A DNA stretch of 64,000 nt from Epithemia pelagica. Its lineage: Eukaryota > Bacillariophyta > Bacillariophyceae > Surirellales > Surirellaceae. Within the stretch, counting starts at the first letter, position 1. Each line of letters starts with the position of its first letter. The notes below the pieces were generated by a model. It had not been told where the DNA came from. It ran no database searches and saw only the letters and a list, made by a program, of their open reading frames with translations. The stretch is taken from assembly GCA_946965045.2 (NCBI GenBank), contig OX337231.1, forward strand, positions 558,001 to 622,000, written 5' to 3'. The translations under genes and the position numbers were made by a program. This document shows, in pieces, positions 20,102 through 32,389 of the stretch.

Positions 20102-20819
20102 AGAGTCGATTGCAAATAAATGATCTTGAGAAACAGGAAGAATCCTGTTCCCAACTTGCATGTCTTCGTTCCTGTTCGCGCTGGATGTTGCACCCATCCT
20201 CAGCAACTTCCTGTAAACTAGTGTGAGTCCCATATTCGATATCGAAAACAGCACAAAGAGTGTGAGGAGTGAGGACTAGTTTAGGTTTTTCTACCACTAG
20301 GAAGCTACCTAGTCACACTTCACTCACACCTTGCCTAAAGTTGCAGAGATCTCAATCTCATGATGCAGAAAAGCGGAGCGCGATGGAGTCTTTCCAAGAT
20401 CCAAGAGATCTCATCCAACGGACGGACGGACGGCCCGCCCGCCCACCCCCACCATGGTCTACGCCTGGCGACCTATAGTCGTCTACAATATTGTACAACA
20501 GCACATAGGAAGTAGGAAGATCATCCCAAACCAGAGGGATTGTCATAATAATATTCTATAACCGCCTTGAAACTCAAAAAACAGACCAACGGATGCCTTT
20601 CGAGAATGAGTGCTGCTAGCGACAGTTGCGAAAAGCGTTTACTATACCAATACCAAGTTTGGAACGGAGGGAGCAGACCGAGACCAGGAAGCGCGGCCCC
20701 GGGAGAGCGAGTTCCTTTGTCATTCACGGTATTGTTGTCCATCCGACTCCCGACCAATGTGAGCAGCAAATGCACTGCAGGAGTGTCTCCTTCTGTGTCC
20801 ATCTCAACAATGAGTTCCG
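20102..20819. other. intergenic, short simple repeats
   Basis: Contains a (GGAC)n tract near 20420-20432 running into a CCCG/CCCA-rich tract. No gene recognised. Confidence 0.4.
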
Positions 20820-21420
20820 CTAGCTTGAATCTTGTTTTTTAAATTGTTGAGCGAATTCCATGAGACGTTCCACAGATTCACTCCGGTTCACATCCCCACC
20901 CTCTGATGAGACCAAAATACTGTCATCCTTCTCCTCCCCATTGCTCTTTTCATTGTCATTGTGGTCCATGAGGCTAATCTCTACAGGTGGCGACGGTGCA
21001 TTGTACCGACATCCCAATTGCTTTTGAATTTCGACACAAAAACTAACCACAGTGGTGCGACTTTCCTTGACGGGTCAAGCGATGTTGCAAGACGGCCATG
21101 TATTCGACAAAGTTTAATTGCGCCTCGACACGTGTGGTGCGGAACCCCAACATGGCTTGCCATTGTTGTGGTCGATCTTCGACAAACTTCTCCGCGGCCG
21201 TTCGAAAAATACCAATCATCGAATACGGCACATCGGTTCCGAACCGAACATACACATAGACGATGGGGTTGGGTGATCGATTCATGTTAATGAGGCGACA
21301 TCGCACAAGGGCACCGTTGGAGAAGCTCGCCACCTCATTGGTACCCATCAACCGAGCAGTCGTGGATACGAGATCAATGTTCTCAACTGGAGCCGTCCAG
21401 GTTGGGTGGATCGTCCCGCA
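20820..21420 (-). pseudogene. MscS channel C-terminal fragment, frameshifted
   Basis: Two overlapping frames (21043-21435 and 20820-21050) encode pieces matching the C-terminal cytoplasmic part of the intact MscS gene at 22522: IDLVSTTARLMGTNEVASFS against IDLVTTTARLTATNEEASFS, then FRTTRVEAQLNFVEY, then VSFCVEIQKQLGCRYNAPSP. A deletion of about 12 bp and a frameshift near 21045 separate the parts, and no pore region is attached on the same strand. Confidence 0.85.
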
Positions 21421-21710
21421 CAACACTTCGTTCACACCCCTTCCACTCTCTCTCTCTCTCGTAGTGTTTCATGGCAGCCCTGGTCAAGGCACTCCTACAC
21501 CACCTACTGTGAAGGCGCGGTGATGATTCTAGGTCGTCAATCCTATGACGTGAGGGACAAGATTGCTATTGCCAACGTGGATGATTACTGGAGGGACAAT
21601 AGAAATGGATACAACAAGATGGAGGACCGAAGGCACCATCGTCCAATCGAAGCAAAGAAAGCAAGGGAGTTGCCGGGTTCCCAACGGAGAACAACATGCA
21701 TGAGTCGCTG
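21421..21710 (+). pseudogene. MscS pore/beta-domain fragment, inverted relative to its C-terminus
   Basis: Plus-strand reading gives YCEGAVMILGRQSYDVRDKI then AIANVDD, matching YFEGILMVLARQPYDIGDRI then AVSDVDE of the intact gene. In the intact gene this segment lies directly upstream of the part found on the minus strand at 20820-21420, so the duplicate was inverted at the VDD/VDE position. A CT-dinucleotide run (about 21448-21461) sits where the pore helix was. 21600-21710 is shared with 19010-19107. Confidence 0.75.
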
Positions 21711-22521
21711 CTCGTTGGAGTCCAACAACCAATCCACTGATTTGGCCAGACAGCCGGATCGATGCCTCAATGAATGGCACTTCGTTTGGACGTCACGACA
21801 TTTCGTGGCCGTTTCGGAGGGCAAGAAAGATGATCCACTCGGTTCCCCTCCTATTTCTATCCACAACAATGACATCCAAGATCGCCATCGTCTTCCTTTT
21901 CGAGGCTGTCCTCACATTTTCGAAAACCACACTACACCGTCTCACACTCGTCTTTGTCTTGACCTCAACCACCGTCAAGTCATGCCAAAACGTTCCACTC
22001 AGAACAATGGTATAGATGCTAAACGAAAAGCACTCTCCTTCTTCTGCGACACCACAATACCGACCTACCGAACGCGTGCTGCACAATTCATGCCCATGTG
22101 TACATCAATATATCAATCTATCCAAGCGTGTAATGATGCTTCATGTGCCGAACTTCAGCACCATGACGAACAATGACGAATCATTCCCTGGGATAGCAAC
22201 CATTCCGATAGCACAAATTCCGCGACGCAACGACTCGCATTTGTGTGCTTCCACCACCGTATAAGACAGCTCCATGTTGTGGTTGGAAGAAGTCTTGGCA
22301 TCTAATCAAGTCCAAGTACATCTCAAAAGGCTCATCAATATCACTATCATCCTTTGTAATCAGCTCCATTCACCCGGCTACATAGTAGGTGGGAGGGGTG
22401 ATGCAGGTCGCTTCCTCTTGTGGTCGACACAGGTGAGCGAGTAGGCACAATTGGTGTGGAAGACAAGCGTCAAGTGCTGTGCATGTGTAGAAGAGCACCA
22501 GCTGTGATTCATCTTCATACC
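21711..22521. other. no recognisable gene
   Basis: Short frames only. Possibly more decayed sequence from the same duplication, but I cannot align it by eye. Confidence 0.35.
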
Positions 22522-25500
22522 TTACACGGCTTTCTTTGATTCGAAAAGCTTTGCGTCCTCCATAAGCTTTTGAACGGGTGGCTCTGTTTCTTCCGTTTCC
22601 ATCACCGGCATTAACGAGGGTTCTCCACCTTCTTCTGGAGCATTCGTAGCATAGTCATTCTTGTTACCCGCCATGCGGATCTCCACTGGCATGGAAGGTG
22701 CTGTGTAATGGCAACCCAACTGTTTTTGACTTTCGACACAGAAACTTGCCACAGCGGCCTTGCTTTCCAATACAGGGATCAAGGATTGCCAAGACAACCG
22801 GTGCATCAATACTATACTGTATTCCACGTAATTCATTTGTGCCTCGACTCGAGTCGTTCGAAATCCTCGTATGGACTGCCATTCTTGCGGTCGATCTTCT
22901 ACAAACCGTTGCACCGTAGAACGGAAGATCAGAATAGTTGCGTAAGGAACACTCATTGAGAACCTGACTGGAACGTAGACAATCGAATCGGGAGACCGGT
23001 TCATGTTGATAATTCTCATTCGAGCCAGTGCCCCGTTGGAAAAGCTGGCTTCTTCGTTGGTTGCTGTCAAACGAGCGGTCGTTGTGACTAGATCAATACT
23101 TTCTACCAGCCAGTGGACACTGCCGTCCATATTAGGTGGCTCATCGACATCGGAGACAGCGATTCTGTCTCCAATATCATACGGCTGACGAGCTAGAACC
23201 ATCAAAATCCCCTCAAAATACTGAGCACTTGCTGGCCCAATCATGAAGGAAAAGGCGACGATTAAGCTGGATAACGACAAGACCAGAGTCAATACATCCA
23301 AACCCAAAATAGTGAGGCACACTGTCCCAAGAATCAGGTAAAAGAAAATATTGATGACACGTTCGTATCCTTTGTCAATGTCAGATGCATTATCAACAGC
23401 ATTTTCCAACAAGCGAACTTCTTTGTAGACGGCATCAATGGCCTTCGAGAATCCAATGGCGTTCATTCGCCCTTGGTGATCTGGATTTAAAAGGTCGATC
23501 ATGGTCAGCGCCTGTTGTATCTCCTCCGGATGATGACAGCCTCCATACATCCATCGCGTCAAATCGTGAAGACTAATGGAGGGGTCTGAAGTAGTGGTCT
23601 CCTCGTTCTCAATGGTTCGGTCCGTTCCATCCAGTTCGCGAGCGCCGGGATCCTGGTTTCCTCCTTCCGTTTCGTGTCCACCACTATCATCGTTTACATT
23701 CATGAGCTTGAGCAATCTGCGAAACACGCGATCGGACGACTCGATGCATTCGTGTCGAGAGTCGACCGGACCAAAGGCACTCGTGAAAACATACGGACGT
23801 GTCATGACTGCAAAAGTCTGTCGAAACTCAATGATATTGCTCCCTGATACTTCTTGCCCATTTCTGTTTTTCTTGCGGGGTTCAAGCCATTGATCCATTT
23901 GTTGTTCTAGGGCCTCTACCCGTTTGTTCTTCTCCTTTTCCTTTGAGCCAGATTCCTTTTTACTATATACCCGATGAGATGGTTCCGGTTCAGGGACTGG
24001 TCGTTTTGCTGCCCAAGATTTGGCTCTAGACTCTGTGAAATGTCCTGATGTGGAAGATTTGTTCAAGTGTTCATTCTTGGCTCCTGCTCCACCTTCTGCC
24101 GAGGACATCCAGTCCTTGAATGTTATTCTCTCATCACGCGTCCGTCGTGTCCAGAGCGCCAGCTCACTGACAAGAAGGACCTTGTGCATGGTGTCCAGAA
24201 GTCGATCATTGAAGCGAGCTGCCGGATCAAGTCAGTCGATGAAGTGAGTGTCTAAAGTAACCGTTCAAGGGCATCCCAGTCGCATGTCACTGTACGTACT
24301 GTATAATCGTCGTCCCAGATACAGGCCTATCCAATATCGTTTCAGTGCGACACATGCCCCCACAACCGCGGCTGTGATCAGACAACCCCGAAACCATGCA
24401 CTCGTAGTGACTTCTCCACTAGGATTCTCCTTGTTGAACATGGCAATGCCATCCTGGAAAAACAGCCAATGGTTGGGAAAGGCCCCTTCCCCATACAAAA
24501 ACGCTGAGGCCCAGACAGCCCACCAAAACAAAATGGAGGGCCACCCTTTGCTCTGTAGAATTACCAGCGAGACACGTGGCCCCAACAATCGGACCACACG
24601 GGGATGTTGCAAGACAATGTAATCAATCACAAAGACATCGGTTGCCCGAGCCAACAGAAACACAAGAACGTGGCGTACACCAAGAAACAACACCCACCAG
24701 GAAACGGAAGCGATTGGCTCACTATTTCGATAGCCACAGGAACTATCTACCACTACGGTGTCGTCGCCTTCTATAAACGGCACGGGAGTACCAGGAGGTG
24801 TCACTCCTCCTTCACAACGCCCCGTCTGAAATGGATCAACATAAAAAATGGATTTAAAGTCAATCATCGCGAACGAGATATTCTCGAGGGATCACCCTAT
24901 CCATCTGGTACGTACCGGTGGATTGTCAACGCCATAAAATAAAATGGTTGCGGTCGCCAGGGCTGGAAGAATCAAGAGGACCAAAAAGAGCGTGATTTCT
25001 TGCCGCAAGGTGGCCCGTTTGGGCCGGAAAAAGTCTTGCATCGATTTGTATTCCTGCACCGTGGCGGTCCAGGAATTTTTGGCGTGTCGTTGTCCTTGTG
25101 CGGGAAGTGCACGCCAGGCACCTTGGATCTGGGCAAAATAGGTGGAATACCTACCATGCGGTGCCTCCTGATCCGACGACGCATGGGAGGATGGATCGAC
25201 ACCTTCTTCGGCCATTTCGGGAGAGCGACTGTGCAAGGACGACGGCGGCATGGCGACTAGATCAGAGCTCATGGCACCACCTGCTGTACTACTGGACGCA
25301 TGCTTCCTCCTTTGGCCCAACTTGGGAAAGAGGGGGACCACAGCTGCTCTCCGAAGAATGGGTGCCGCCATCATGATTCGATCGGCTGCATCCAAGACTT
25401 CCAAACGATCTGCAGAGTAGTGCGACGATTGGTGCGACATGGAAGCGTCGTTGGGATGTTGCGTACTGCCAATGCCTCCAAAACTGCTTTGGTGGCCATT

Positions 25501-26079
25501 GGCTCCTCCTCGGTTATCATCCATTGGATCTTCGTCGGCGGCGACGTGTTCCGGATCATCAGCACTACCATTCACGTTGGCGGCCGGTGCTCCTTGATTG
25601 TATAATTTCATAGTGATTGCCATGGCCTGTGTGGCAGAAATAATGTTCTCTTGTCTTGGAACATTATGTTGTTTGCCCAGCAACGAACCTGCAAATGAGC
25701 TGTTGTTGATGGATGTAAGGAGAGAAGGCGCCTCTTCGCTTCGTGGAATTTCTCCTCCTGGAGGAACCTGACGCTGTCGACGAGCACTCTCCAGGGCGGC
25801 CAAAAGATGAGCTTCGGCTTCCTCTTCGTGGAACCGAGGTGATCCGGTTGTGGTTGCTGCTGTTGCCGACACGGTGGCTGCTTCGGCTCCTGCCAGAGGA
25901 CTGCTGGAAGTACTTGCGGAGGTGAGAAAGGTGTCCACATTCAGAACCTCTGGAGCAAGTGTTGGGCCTAAGGATTCTGGGATGTTGTCATCGTTCTCGT
26001 CCAAAGGTGCAACCTTAACGGGCTCTTCTTCCTCCTTTTTCATCACCCGAGATTCGTCTTCGGAGGACGACAAAGGCAT
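22522..26079 (-). CDS. MscS-like mechanosensitive ion channel
   Basis: Three exons inferred on the minus strand: 26079-24916, 24825-24300 and 24218-22522, with introns of 90 bp (GTACGT...TTCAG) and 81 bp (GTACGT...GGCAG). All phases agree and give 1,128 residues. The long N-terminus is disordered and acidic. TM segments lie near 360-385 (FLVLLILPALATATILF) and in exon 2 (WWVLFLGVRHVLVFLLA, ILFWWAVWASAFLYG, CLITAAVVGACVAL). A degenerate EF-hand loop NPDHQGRMNAIG is at about 807. The MscS pore helix and beta domain start near 860 (LSSLIVAFSF, LARQPYDIGDRI). It should act as a membrane-tension-gated channel, in the plant MSL10 / fungal Msy style. The start at 26079 is chosen over the in-frame ATG at 26307. 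Confidence 0.88.
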
Positions 26080-27012
26080 GACGATGAAGATGATAGTCGA
26101 GAGTCCACACGACACTCGGTCACAACACTCGTTTCTTGCTCCTCCACCTGCGACTGTCGCTTCAATAAAATAGACTAAAGAGGTTGGTAATAGGGAGTCT
26201 TGGGGATGAACTTTTGGTCGTCGATCCAAAATATATCTCGTACCGGACGAAATAGTGAGATTGGGCGCAACTCTTCCGTCAGTCCCACAAAAAATCTTGC
26301 CGTTCACGAATCACGAACGCTTTCTGAAAGTCTGCAAGAAACGGGTAGCCATTTGCCAACAACCGCTAGGAAATGTCGGATGAAGCCGACCATGACGCGA
26401 CCTCATCGTCGCTTAAGAACACACTGCACGGGTTATATCATCTTCTCTCCCACCATGTTGTCGGCAATGCTGTGTTGTCTCTTTGGTTTTGAGTTGTCTT
26501 TTGAAATTCCCCCATGAGCATGAATGACGCGAGTTTCCCCTGTACATTCCTGGCGGAGCAGTTGCTGCCACCACCGGTCTCTCTCTCCTCTACACCCGGC
26601 AATACAAAGCGCTTGGAGGTCTTTGTGCAGAAGGAAACAACCATCAACGGTTCTTGTGAAGGAATGAACTTTATGAAAAGACGTGTTAGTTGGATTGCTC
26701 TGCTTCGACAATGCTCCTATCCAGGAAAAAACAAGGTATTCGTACGATGTCGCTCCCGAAAACGAATGTACCGTGACGCTGTCGGCTTGACGGATCGACA
26801 TACTTGCAAGCATTGACAACTGCAGTCGTCCTGACTACGATTTTTCCTTTCTTTCATTGTGTTGTAACACAAGAGCAAGGATCGTCCTTGGTACATTCCA
26901 AACTCTTCCTAATATTTCACGCGCACACTGAGAGACGTTATTGTGTCACGCTGTGCACCTCCACGCGCAGGAAAAAAGGAAGAATCGTTCCTTCTTGGAA
27001 GGTTGAGACCAC
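26080..27012. other. divergent intergenic region
   Basis: Presumed promoter region between the divergent MscS and coiled-coil genes. ORFs up to 128 codons on the minus strand (26433-26819) have no recognisable features. Confidence 0.4.
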
Positions 27013-28122
27013 ATGGCGCAGTCTACCGTGTTACCACCCACCTCTCTCGACACGAGGCAAAACCACACACAAGTGTCGTCCAACAGTGGAACCAAGTCAT
27101 TCATCCTGCCATTGTCCAGACCACATCCGATGGAGAGCACGAATAACGCTCATCCTCGCCGCCGAGCAACCCCCTCGACCAAGATGCGGCGAGTGTCCTT
27201 GCGATTCTTGTGGTGTTTGGGAAGTTCATCTCGACGCGACAAGAGCAAAGGAGGAGGAGGAACCCCCAAATCACACTCAGCTTCGAATAGTTCGGCCGAC
27301 AAGGCGATGACAACAGTGAAGGGTCTCAAGGGTTCACCCGTTCCTTCTGTTTCTTCCGAGAGTTGCAGCAAGAGCGAAAGTACTAACCAAGAACGTCATG
27401 TCCGAGTTGTCAGCAGTGGGTCACAGGAACGAGTCCTCCTCGAAGACACGGGTGGAGCAGCGGCATCTTCACCATCTCCCAACGTGGCTGTTACGACAAC
27501 GCATGCGACTGGTCACCATGTGACATGGAATGTCCGTTCCCCAGCGGCTGCTGGTACCAAGTCATATGTTCGGACCCCTTACCACCATTACAATCCAGGT
27601 GAAACTCCCAACAACTCCCCTGATACCAGCGCAATCGGCATGAAACGGAACAGTACATCTGAGAGCAACATCATTGCATCCCCCGAAACCAAAGAACTGG
27701 AGAACCGAGACGAGAAGGACTCCCACCGCATCCATGCGGCCCTCGAGAAACGCTTATCGTCTCTTTGTGATGAAACGGATGAGAAGAATGCCAACGACAC
27801 GCAAACACTGGAGAGAGCTGGCCGATCCCTTTCAGTCGAGACAGTGACACCCACAGACACCCAGCGTCGTAACAACAACCACTTTATGAGTCCCATTCCA
27901 ACCATGGGTGAGGGAGCCTTTGTCGCTACACAAGCCTCAACTCCTGGTTCGCCAATTCAACTCTCCTTGGCTCCTTCCTTGGTGGAATTCTTTCGTTCGG
28001 AACTTCGTCCCCTATTGCTCAAAGAGGCAACCGAACCCTTAGAGCAAGAAATTGCTCGCCTTCAAACGATCAATACCGAGCTCGCAAAGGAAAACTCCAA
28101 ACTCCGATCCCAACAACAGTAG
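27013..28122 (+). CDS. hypothetical protein with C-terminal coiled coil
   Basis: 369 residues; the ATG at 27130 is a plausible alternative start. Ser/Thr/Asn-rich and mostly disordered, with a basic patch MRRVSLRFLWCLG near residue 58. The last 50 residues form a heptad-like helix (LVEFFRSELRPLLLKEA, then EQEIARLQTINTELAKENS). Likely an oligomerising or scaffold protein. Family not recognised. Confidence 0.6.
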   Translation: MAQSTVLPPTSLDTRQNHTQVSSNSGTKSFILPLSRPHPMESTNNAHPRRRATPSTKMRRVSLRFLWCLGSSSRRDKSKGGGGTPKSHSASNSSADKAMTTVKGLKGSPVPSVSSESCSKSESTNQERHVRVVSSGSQERVLLEDTGGAAASSPSPNVAVTTTHATGHHVTWNVRSPAAAGTKSYVRTPYHHYNPGETPNNSPDTSAIGMKRNSTSESNIIASPETKELENRDEKDSHRIHAALEKRLSSLCDETDEKNANDTQTLERAGRSLSVETVTPTDTQRRNNNHFMSPIPTMGEGAFVATQASTPGSPIQLSLAPSLVEFFRSELRPLLLKEATEPLEQEIARLQTINTELAKENSKLRSQQQ

Positions 28123-28807
28123 TTGCCATGAGACCCAAGAGCATTCCTGTTCCACTCGTCGGTTTTCAGTGATTCGTCTCCCTTGATTTTCAGTAACGTT
28201 TATATCCATGGCGTACACATTTCCTCGTTTCCAAAGCATGGTGGTGCCTATCTATTCTATCATTTTCTTGGGCCATGTGAACGTAGCATAAAATAGCTCT
28301 TGGCGAAAACGTTCGTCTACCACACTTCTAGAGTTCTAGTGAACATGTGAACATGCTCATACGTTTTCTAGCAACGTTGTGACAACCATGAATGCCCCGA
28401 CGACATCATGGTTGTCTTGACAACCTGCCGAAGCTCAACGGCCTTTCGCAGCTCATAGCATAGGGCTTACGGCTCACCATTCATAGTAAGGTTAGGATTA
28501 TCATGCATTTCCAAATCTCAGCGTTTTGGTGTAGCTATTTGATTAACGACAGAGAGGGAATTGCCCTCTATGGCTGTGGAGGTGTATGGAGGTGTAGCAC
28601 ATGCGAATCGAATCCTTTCTTGACGACGGTGTGTGGAGAGAAAGAATCGGTGAAGGCAGAAGAGCACTGGAACGGAAGGTTGAACACTTTCGTTACCCAG
28701 AGAGCTTTCACTTGTACACAAAGCGGCAAAAGTGCACTCACATTTGATCAACTTGCCTTTGTGAGAACAAAAGTTCATTTCGTGCACGACCTACTACTTG
28801 CGGTTCC
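28123..28807. other. intergenic, nothing recognised
   Basis: 3' flank of the preceding gene and 5' flank of the TMEM222-like gene. No further coding signal. Confidence 0.4.
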
Positions 28808-29452
28808 GTGTTACCAGAGAGGCGGATGATTATGATTCCACCAACCGACTCTGCTCATCTCCACAAGAAGGAAGATTTGGCCTTTTGTGTCGTGTGGTCT
28901 CCCTTACCACCCATTACATGGTTGATTCCGGTCATTGGTCATTTGGGTATTTGCGACAGCCATGGTGTGGCTTCCGACTTTCGAGGACCGTATTTTGTGG
29001 GAGACGACGGCAACATGGCATTCGGTGCACCAACACGGGCCGTCTGCTTTGGACCACCACGGATGAATGAGGGAACTGGAGAAGATTCGGAGAACGACAA
29101 TTACACGCGCCTGTGGGATCGGTCGATTCAAGAAGCCAATGAAGTGTATCGGGGACGAATGCACAATATTTGTTGCGACAATTGCCACTCCCACGTGGCA
29201 AATGCCTTGAATCGAATGAGCTCCCGATTAACCACAACAACAGGAACAACATCAAGCAGAAGCAAAAAGACAAACGGTTCCAGCAGTGGCAACCAAGTGC
29301 TGGTGACTCTCACGAACTGGGATATGGTGAAATTGGCCTTTTTGCTATTTTTCAAAGGGCGCTTTCTATCCTGGTATGCAATCTACGCTCAATTTGGGCC
29401 GTTTATAGTCTTGGTACTGATTCTGACATTGACCCTGACATTGACAAAATAA
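28808..29452 (+). CDS. TMEM222 / RTE1 family (DUF778) membrane protein
   Basis: 214 residues; ATGs at 28808, 28826 and 28832 are all possible. The conserved core is plain: CVVWSPLPPITWLIPVIGHL, GICDSHGVASDFRGPYFVG, MAFGAPTR, YRGRMHNICCDNCHSHVA with the paired Cys and His residues, and a C-terminal hydrophobic span (FIVLVLILTLTLTL). Plant RTE1 acts at the ER/Golgi in maturation of the ethylene receptor ETR1, and animal TMEM222 is poorly understood. The role in this organism is unknown. Length is normal for the family. Confidence 0.9.
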   Translation: MLPERRMIMIPPTDSAHLHKKEDLAFCVVWSPLPPITWLIPVIGHLGICDSHGVASDFRGPYFVGDDGNMAFGAPTRAVCFGPPRMNEGTGEDSENDNYTRLWDRSIQEANEVYRGRMHNICCDNCHSHVANALNRMSSRLTTTTGTTSSRSKKTNGSSSGNQVLVTLTNWDMVKLAFLLFFKGRFLSWYAIYAQFGPFIVLVLILTLTLTLTK

Positions 29453-30737
29453 ATCCTCGTCACGACCATTGACAGAGCGAGAAGCAATGGTTGGCTTGAA
29501 GACAACACCACTTAATTTTGGAGGACGCGAATCACTCCCATACGGCAATGTTCGGTCGTTATTCCCAAGGAAAAACAGGATACAGAGCTCACTTTGACCT
29601 TGTATTAGCTGCCTTATCTCATTTTCTCGGCCATGGCAGTTGGACCAAACCCAAGTAGGAGCCTGTTCTATTGAGAACTGACAAAAGTGGATTGATTGCG
29701 GGAAGACAGAGCCTGCATTCTCATTTGTAATATGACATGGTGGACTCAAGGGTCGATTTCTATGGTTATGAGATACTCCTATACTCTTCCTCCCATTATG
29801 AATATTAATGTGCTACCTAGGTACCATAGGTCTCTCCCTCATAAAAAGTTCTTCAGATTTTCTTGTGCTAATTATTTTGTTTATTAGTCTTGCAGCTTTG
29901 CAATGGAACCCGGCCTGCGCGCATGGCACACATGATTTGGATGAGCCATAGATATTTAGCAAGCGACATGCGTACGACACGTGCGCATGATTGCGCTTGT
30001 TCTACTCAGTCGCACGCGACTCAAGCGCTTTCTTCGTTTTCGGTCGAATCCGGACCGACCGATAAGGTATATAACTATTACATAATACATTGACGGACAC
30101 CTGAAACTACCCAGATGTCGAATTTCAAATCCTCGGGTGGAGCAACTGGAACATTCCTTCGGCTGTACCACGTTTGGCTGACGCTCCTCTTCGCACGAAT
30201 TAAAGAAGTGGAACAGACAGAAGAGAATGGCTTCCGTGGAGGACTCTGGAGAATTGTATGATGGTGGGACATGGACGTGGGACTTGTCCATTGTTTTGAT
30301 TGAGCGTTGAGTCTTGTTTTATTCGGAGGAAGAAAGATCCCTCCTTCGTTTCTTGATCTTTAATGAAAGGTATTTCCGGCTTATTGTTTGAAGCTTGCCT
30401 TAAAATTATTAGGAGGAAAGGGATGGCGCACTGATCCGTTGGGAATACGCGCGCGCCTGGTGATCCAAACGTCAGTGACGCAGAGTGAGTGCTTGTTCTG
30501 TGCGGCACGAGTTCCCGGCACGAGTGCGAACCGATTCGGGTCTATGTGGCTTTGTCGGAGTGCACGTTCTCTCGCTCCTGTAATCAAACTCTAAAGATCG
30601 CGGCATACCATAACTGGCTCCGCGGGGATCCAAAGCAAGCACCTCCTTGGTCATCGAGTGTGTTGCAAGGCGATGCTTTTTTAATCGTTACTATTCTACT
30701 AGAGTTGAGTGAGAAGAAGAAGATCCGGAGTGGTCCC
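29453..30737. other. intergenic region upstream of bHLH gene
   Basis: No gene seen. The bHLH reading frame is open upstream to 30489, but the sequence there has no protein-like features and is taken as 5' UTR or promoter. Confidence 0.4.
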
Positions 30738-31970
30738 ATGGATGAAAAGAATCCTCGTGGTGGTGGCGATGAAGACGAAAGCGACGAGGCTGGAGGCCAT
30801 CACGCAACCAAGAAGTCAGAGCGAAAGCGTCAGAGAGAAAAAGATAGGAGGAAGGAAGAGAAGGAAGCATTTGCCGAACTTGGGCAAGCCATTGCACTGG
30901 TCGAACCAGAAGATAGTCAGGAAGGAACTGATCTTGTTAACATTGATGGATCAAGCCTGACCCGGATTGATCTTATAGGCAGAGCATGTGATGTTATTCG
31001 GAAGTTGCTTGCGGACAATGCTTCCCTCAAAAGAGCGAAAGGGAACTCTGGAGAAAAGAAGGTAGGTAGTGATGTGGTGACTGAGGGGGCGAAGGTTGAA
31101 CTTTTTCATCATGCTTTTGGAAGAAGTGTTCTTACTTTATGAACATCAATTTGCAATGATCAGGAAGTTCTAGTTATGGTTCCCAGTCTTCAACCTGCCT
31201 CGGATGCGGGAGGTGGCGGAGCTCGAGCTCCATATCAGCACGCCTACTACCCACAACATGCCGCACAACAAAGGGATGTCTCCCACCATAGGGCCTCCAC
31301 AACAGGGACTCATCATCAATCGCCGACTTCGTCATCGGTCTATCCACCCCATGCCTCTGCCGCAGCCTCGGTTTCCCCCGAAGAGAGACGCGAACATGCA
31401 GGGACACAATCGGTGCCGCCACATGCAACCCATACTTCGACAAGCAGAGCCGCGGCCGCAGGAGGACCGGCGGCACCGACACCGGTTCCTCCCCACAGTT
31501 ACGGGTATCCTCTCCATTGGGGCGCTGCGGCTACGGCTGCATCGTCAGTACATTTGTATCACCCAGCATCCCTACAGGCGCCTCAAAGTCCGTACAGTAG
31601 CAGTGGCACAGTGGATCGCAGTCCTCCTCCTCCACAGACCGGTGCTCCAGTTACCTATGGCGCTGCGGGGGATCGTGGTCCTCCAACGGCTGTCGGCCCT
31701 CCTCCTCCATACACAACGGCCTATCCGTATGGGCAAGGACAGCCCCATCAAGCGGCTGGAATCACCTCCTATCTACAGGCACCACCACCACCTCCACATT
31801 CCGCAGCACCCCCTCCCTCCTATGCGTCTCATCCACATCAACTGCAGGCTCCTCCTCCGTCTTCGACACATGGTCCACCCTCCTGGTCAGCATCCTCGGG
31901 CGGTGGTCCGCACGCGTCATCTTCTCCGTCAGAGGGGAAAGGGTCCGAGTCCAAACCTCCCAAGGCGTAA
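30738..31970 (+). CDS. bHLH transcription factor
   Basis: Two exons: 30738-31061 and 31164-31970, separated by a 102-bp GTAGGT...TCAG intron with an in-frame stop; 376 residues. An acidic start is followed by a basic region at 25-39 (KKSERKRQREKDRRK) with Glu34 and Arg37/Arg38 placed as in E-box binders, helix 1 at 40-53, a loop to about 72, and helix 2 at 73-98 (LTRIDLIGRACDVIRKLL). Exon 2 is Pro/Ser/His/Tyr-rich and disordered, as in an activation domain. No PAS domain. Stramenopile genomes carry such REKxRR-type bHLH factors. Targets unknown. Confidence 0.82.
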
Positions 31971-32389
31971 GCATAAATGAGGTGGTGGCTCATGTGATGT
32001 GACATGTCACTCTGTCTGTCCAAATAGGACATGCTCCACGCGTTGTTTGTATCCAGATTCATGTATTTCTACATTGTTACGCCGCAGTACATTACGCACT
32101 CTTTCTCATGGATATTGTTTCACACATAAAGGATGTTGTTTGGGGTCTCAACACAATAATGCTATCCCCCTCGGACCTGCTGAAAAGGACAAAACGCGTG
32201 AGTGGAAAACGCGTGAATGGTCAACACTAGGAAATGCTTGTGTTTGCACCCAAACAACTGTCCAAGCAACTGTCCTCTCACGGATATGCACAATGGCGGT
32301 TTTATATGAACAGAGTTGTTTTTGAATGTACTCTAAAGCTTCATTTTTGTATCTTATACATCGTATTTCGCTTCCCAATATTGTGATCA
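31971..32389. other. convergent intergenic gap
   Basis: 3' flanks of the two convergent genes. No coding signal. Confidence 0.4.

Noticed and set aside
26433-26819. 128-codon minus-strand ORF
   Set aside because: No domain and no codon pattern beyond chance; it lies in the divergent promoter region.
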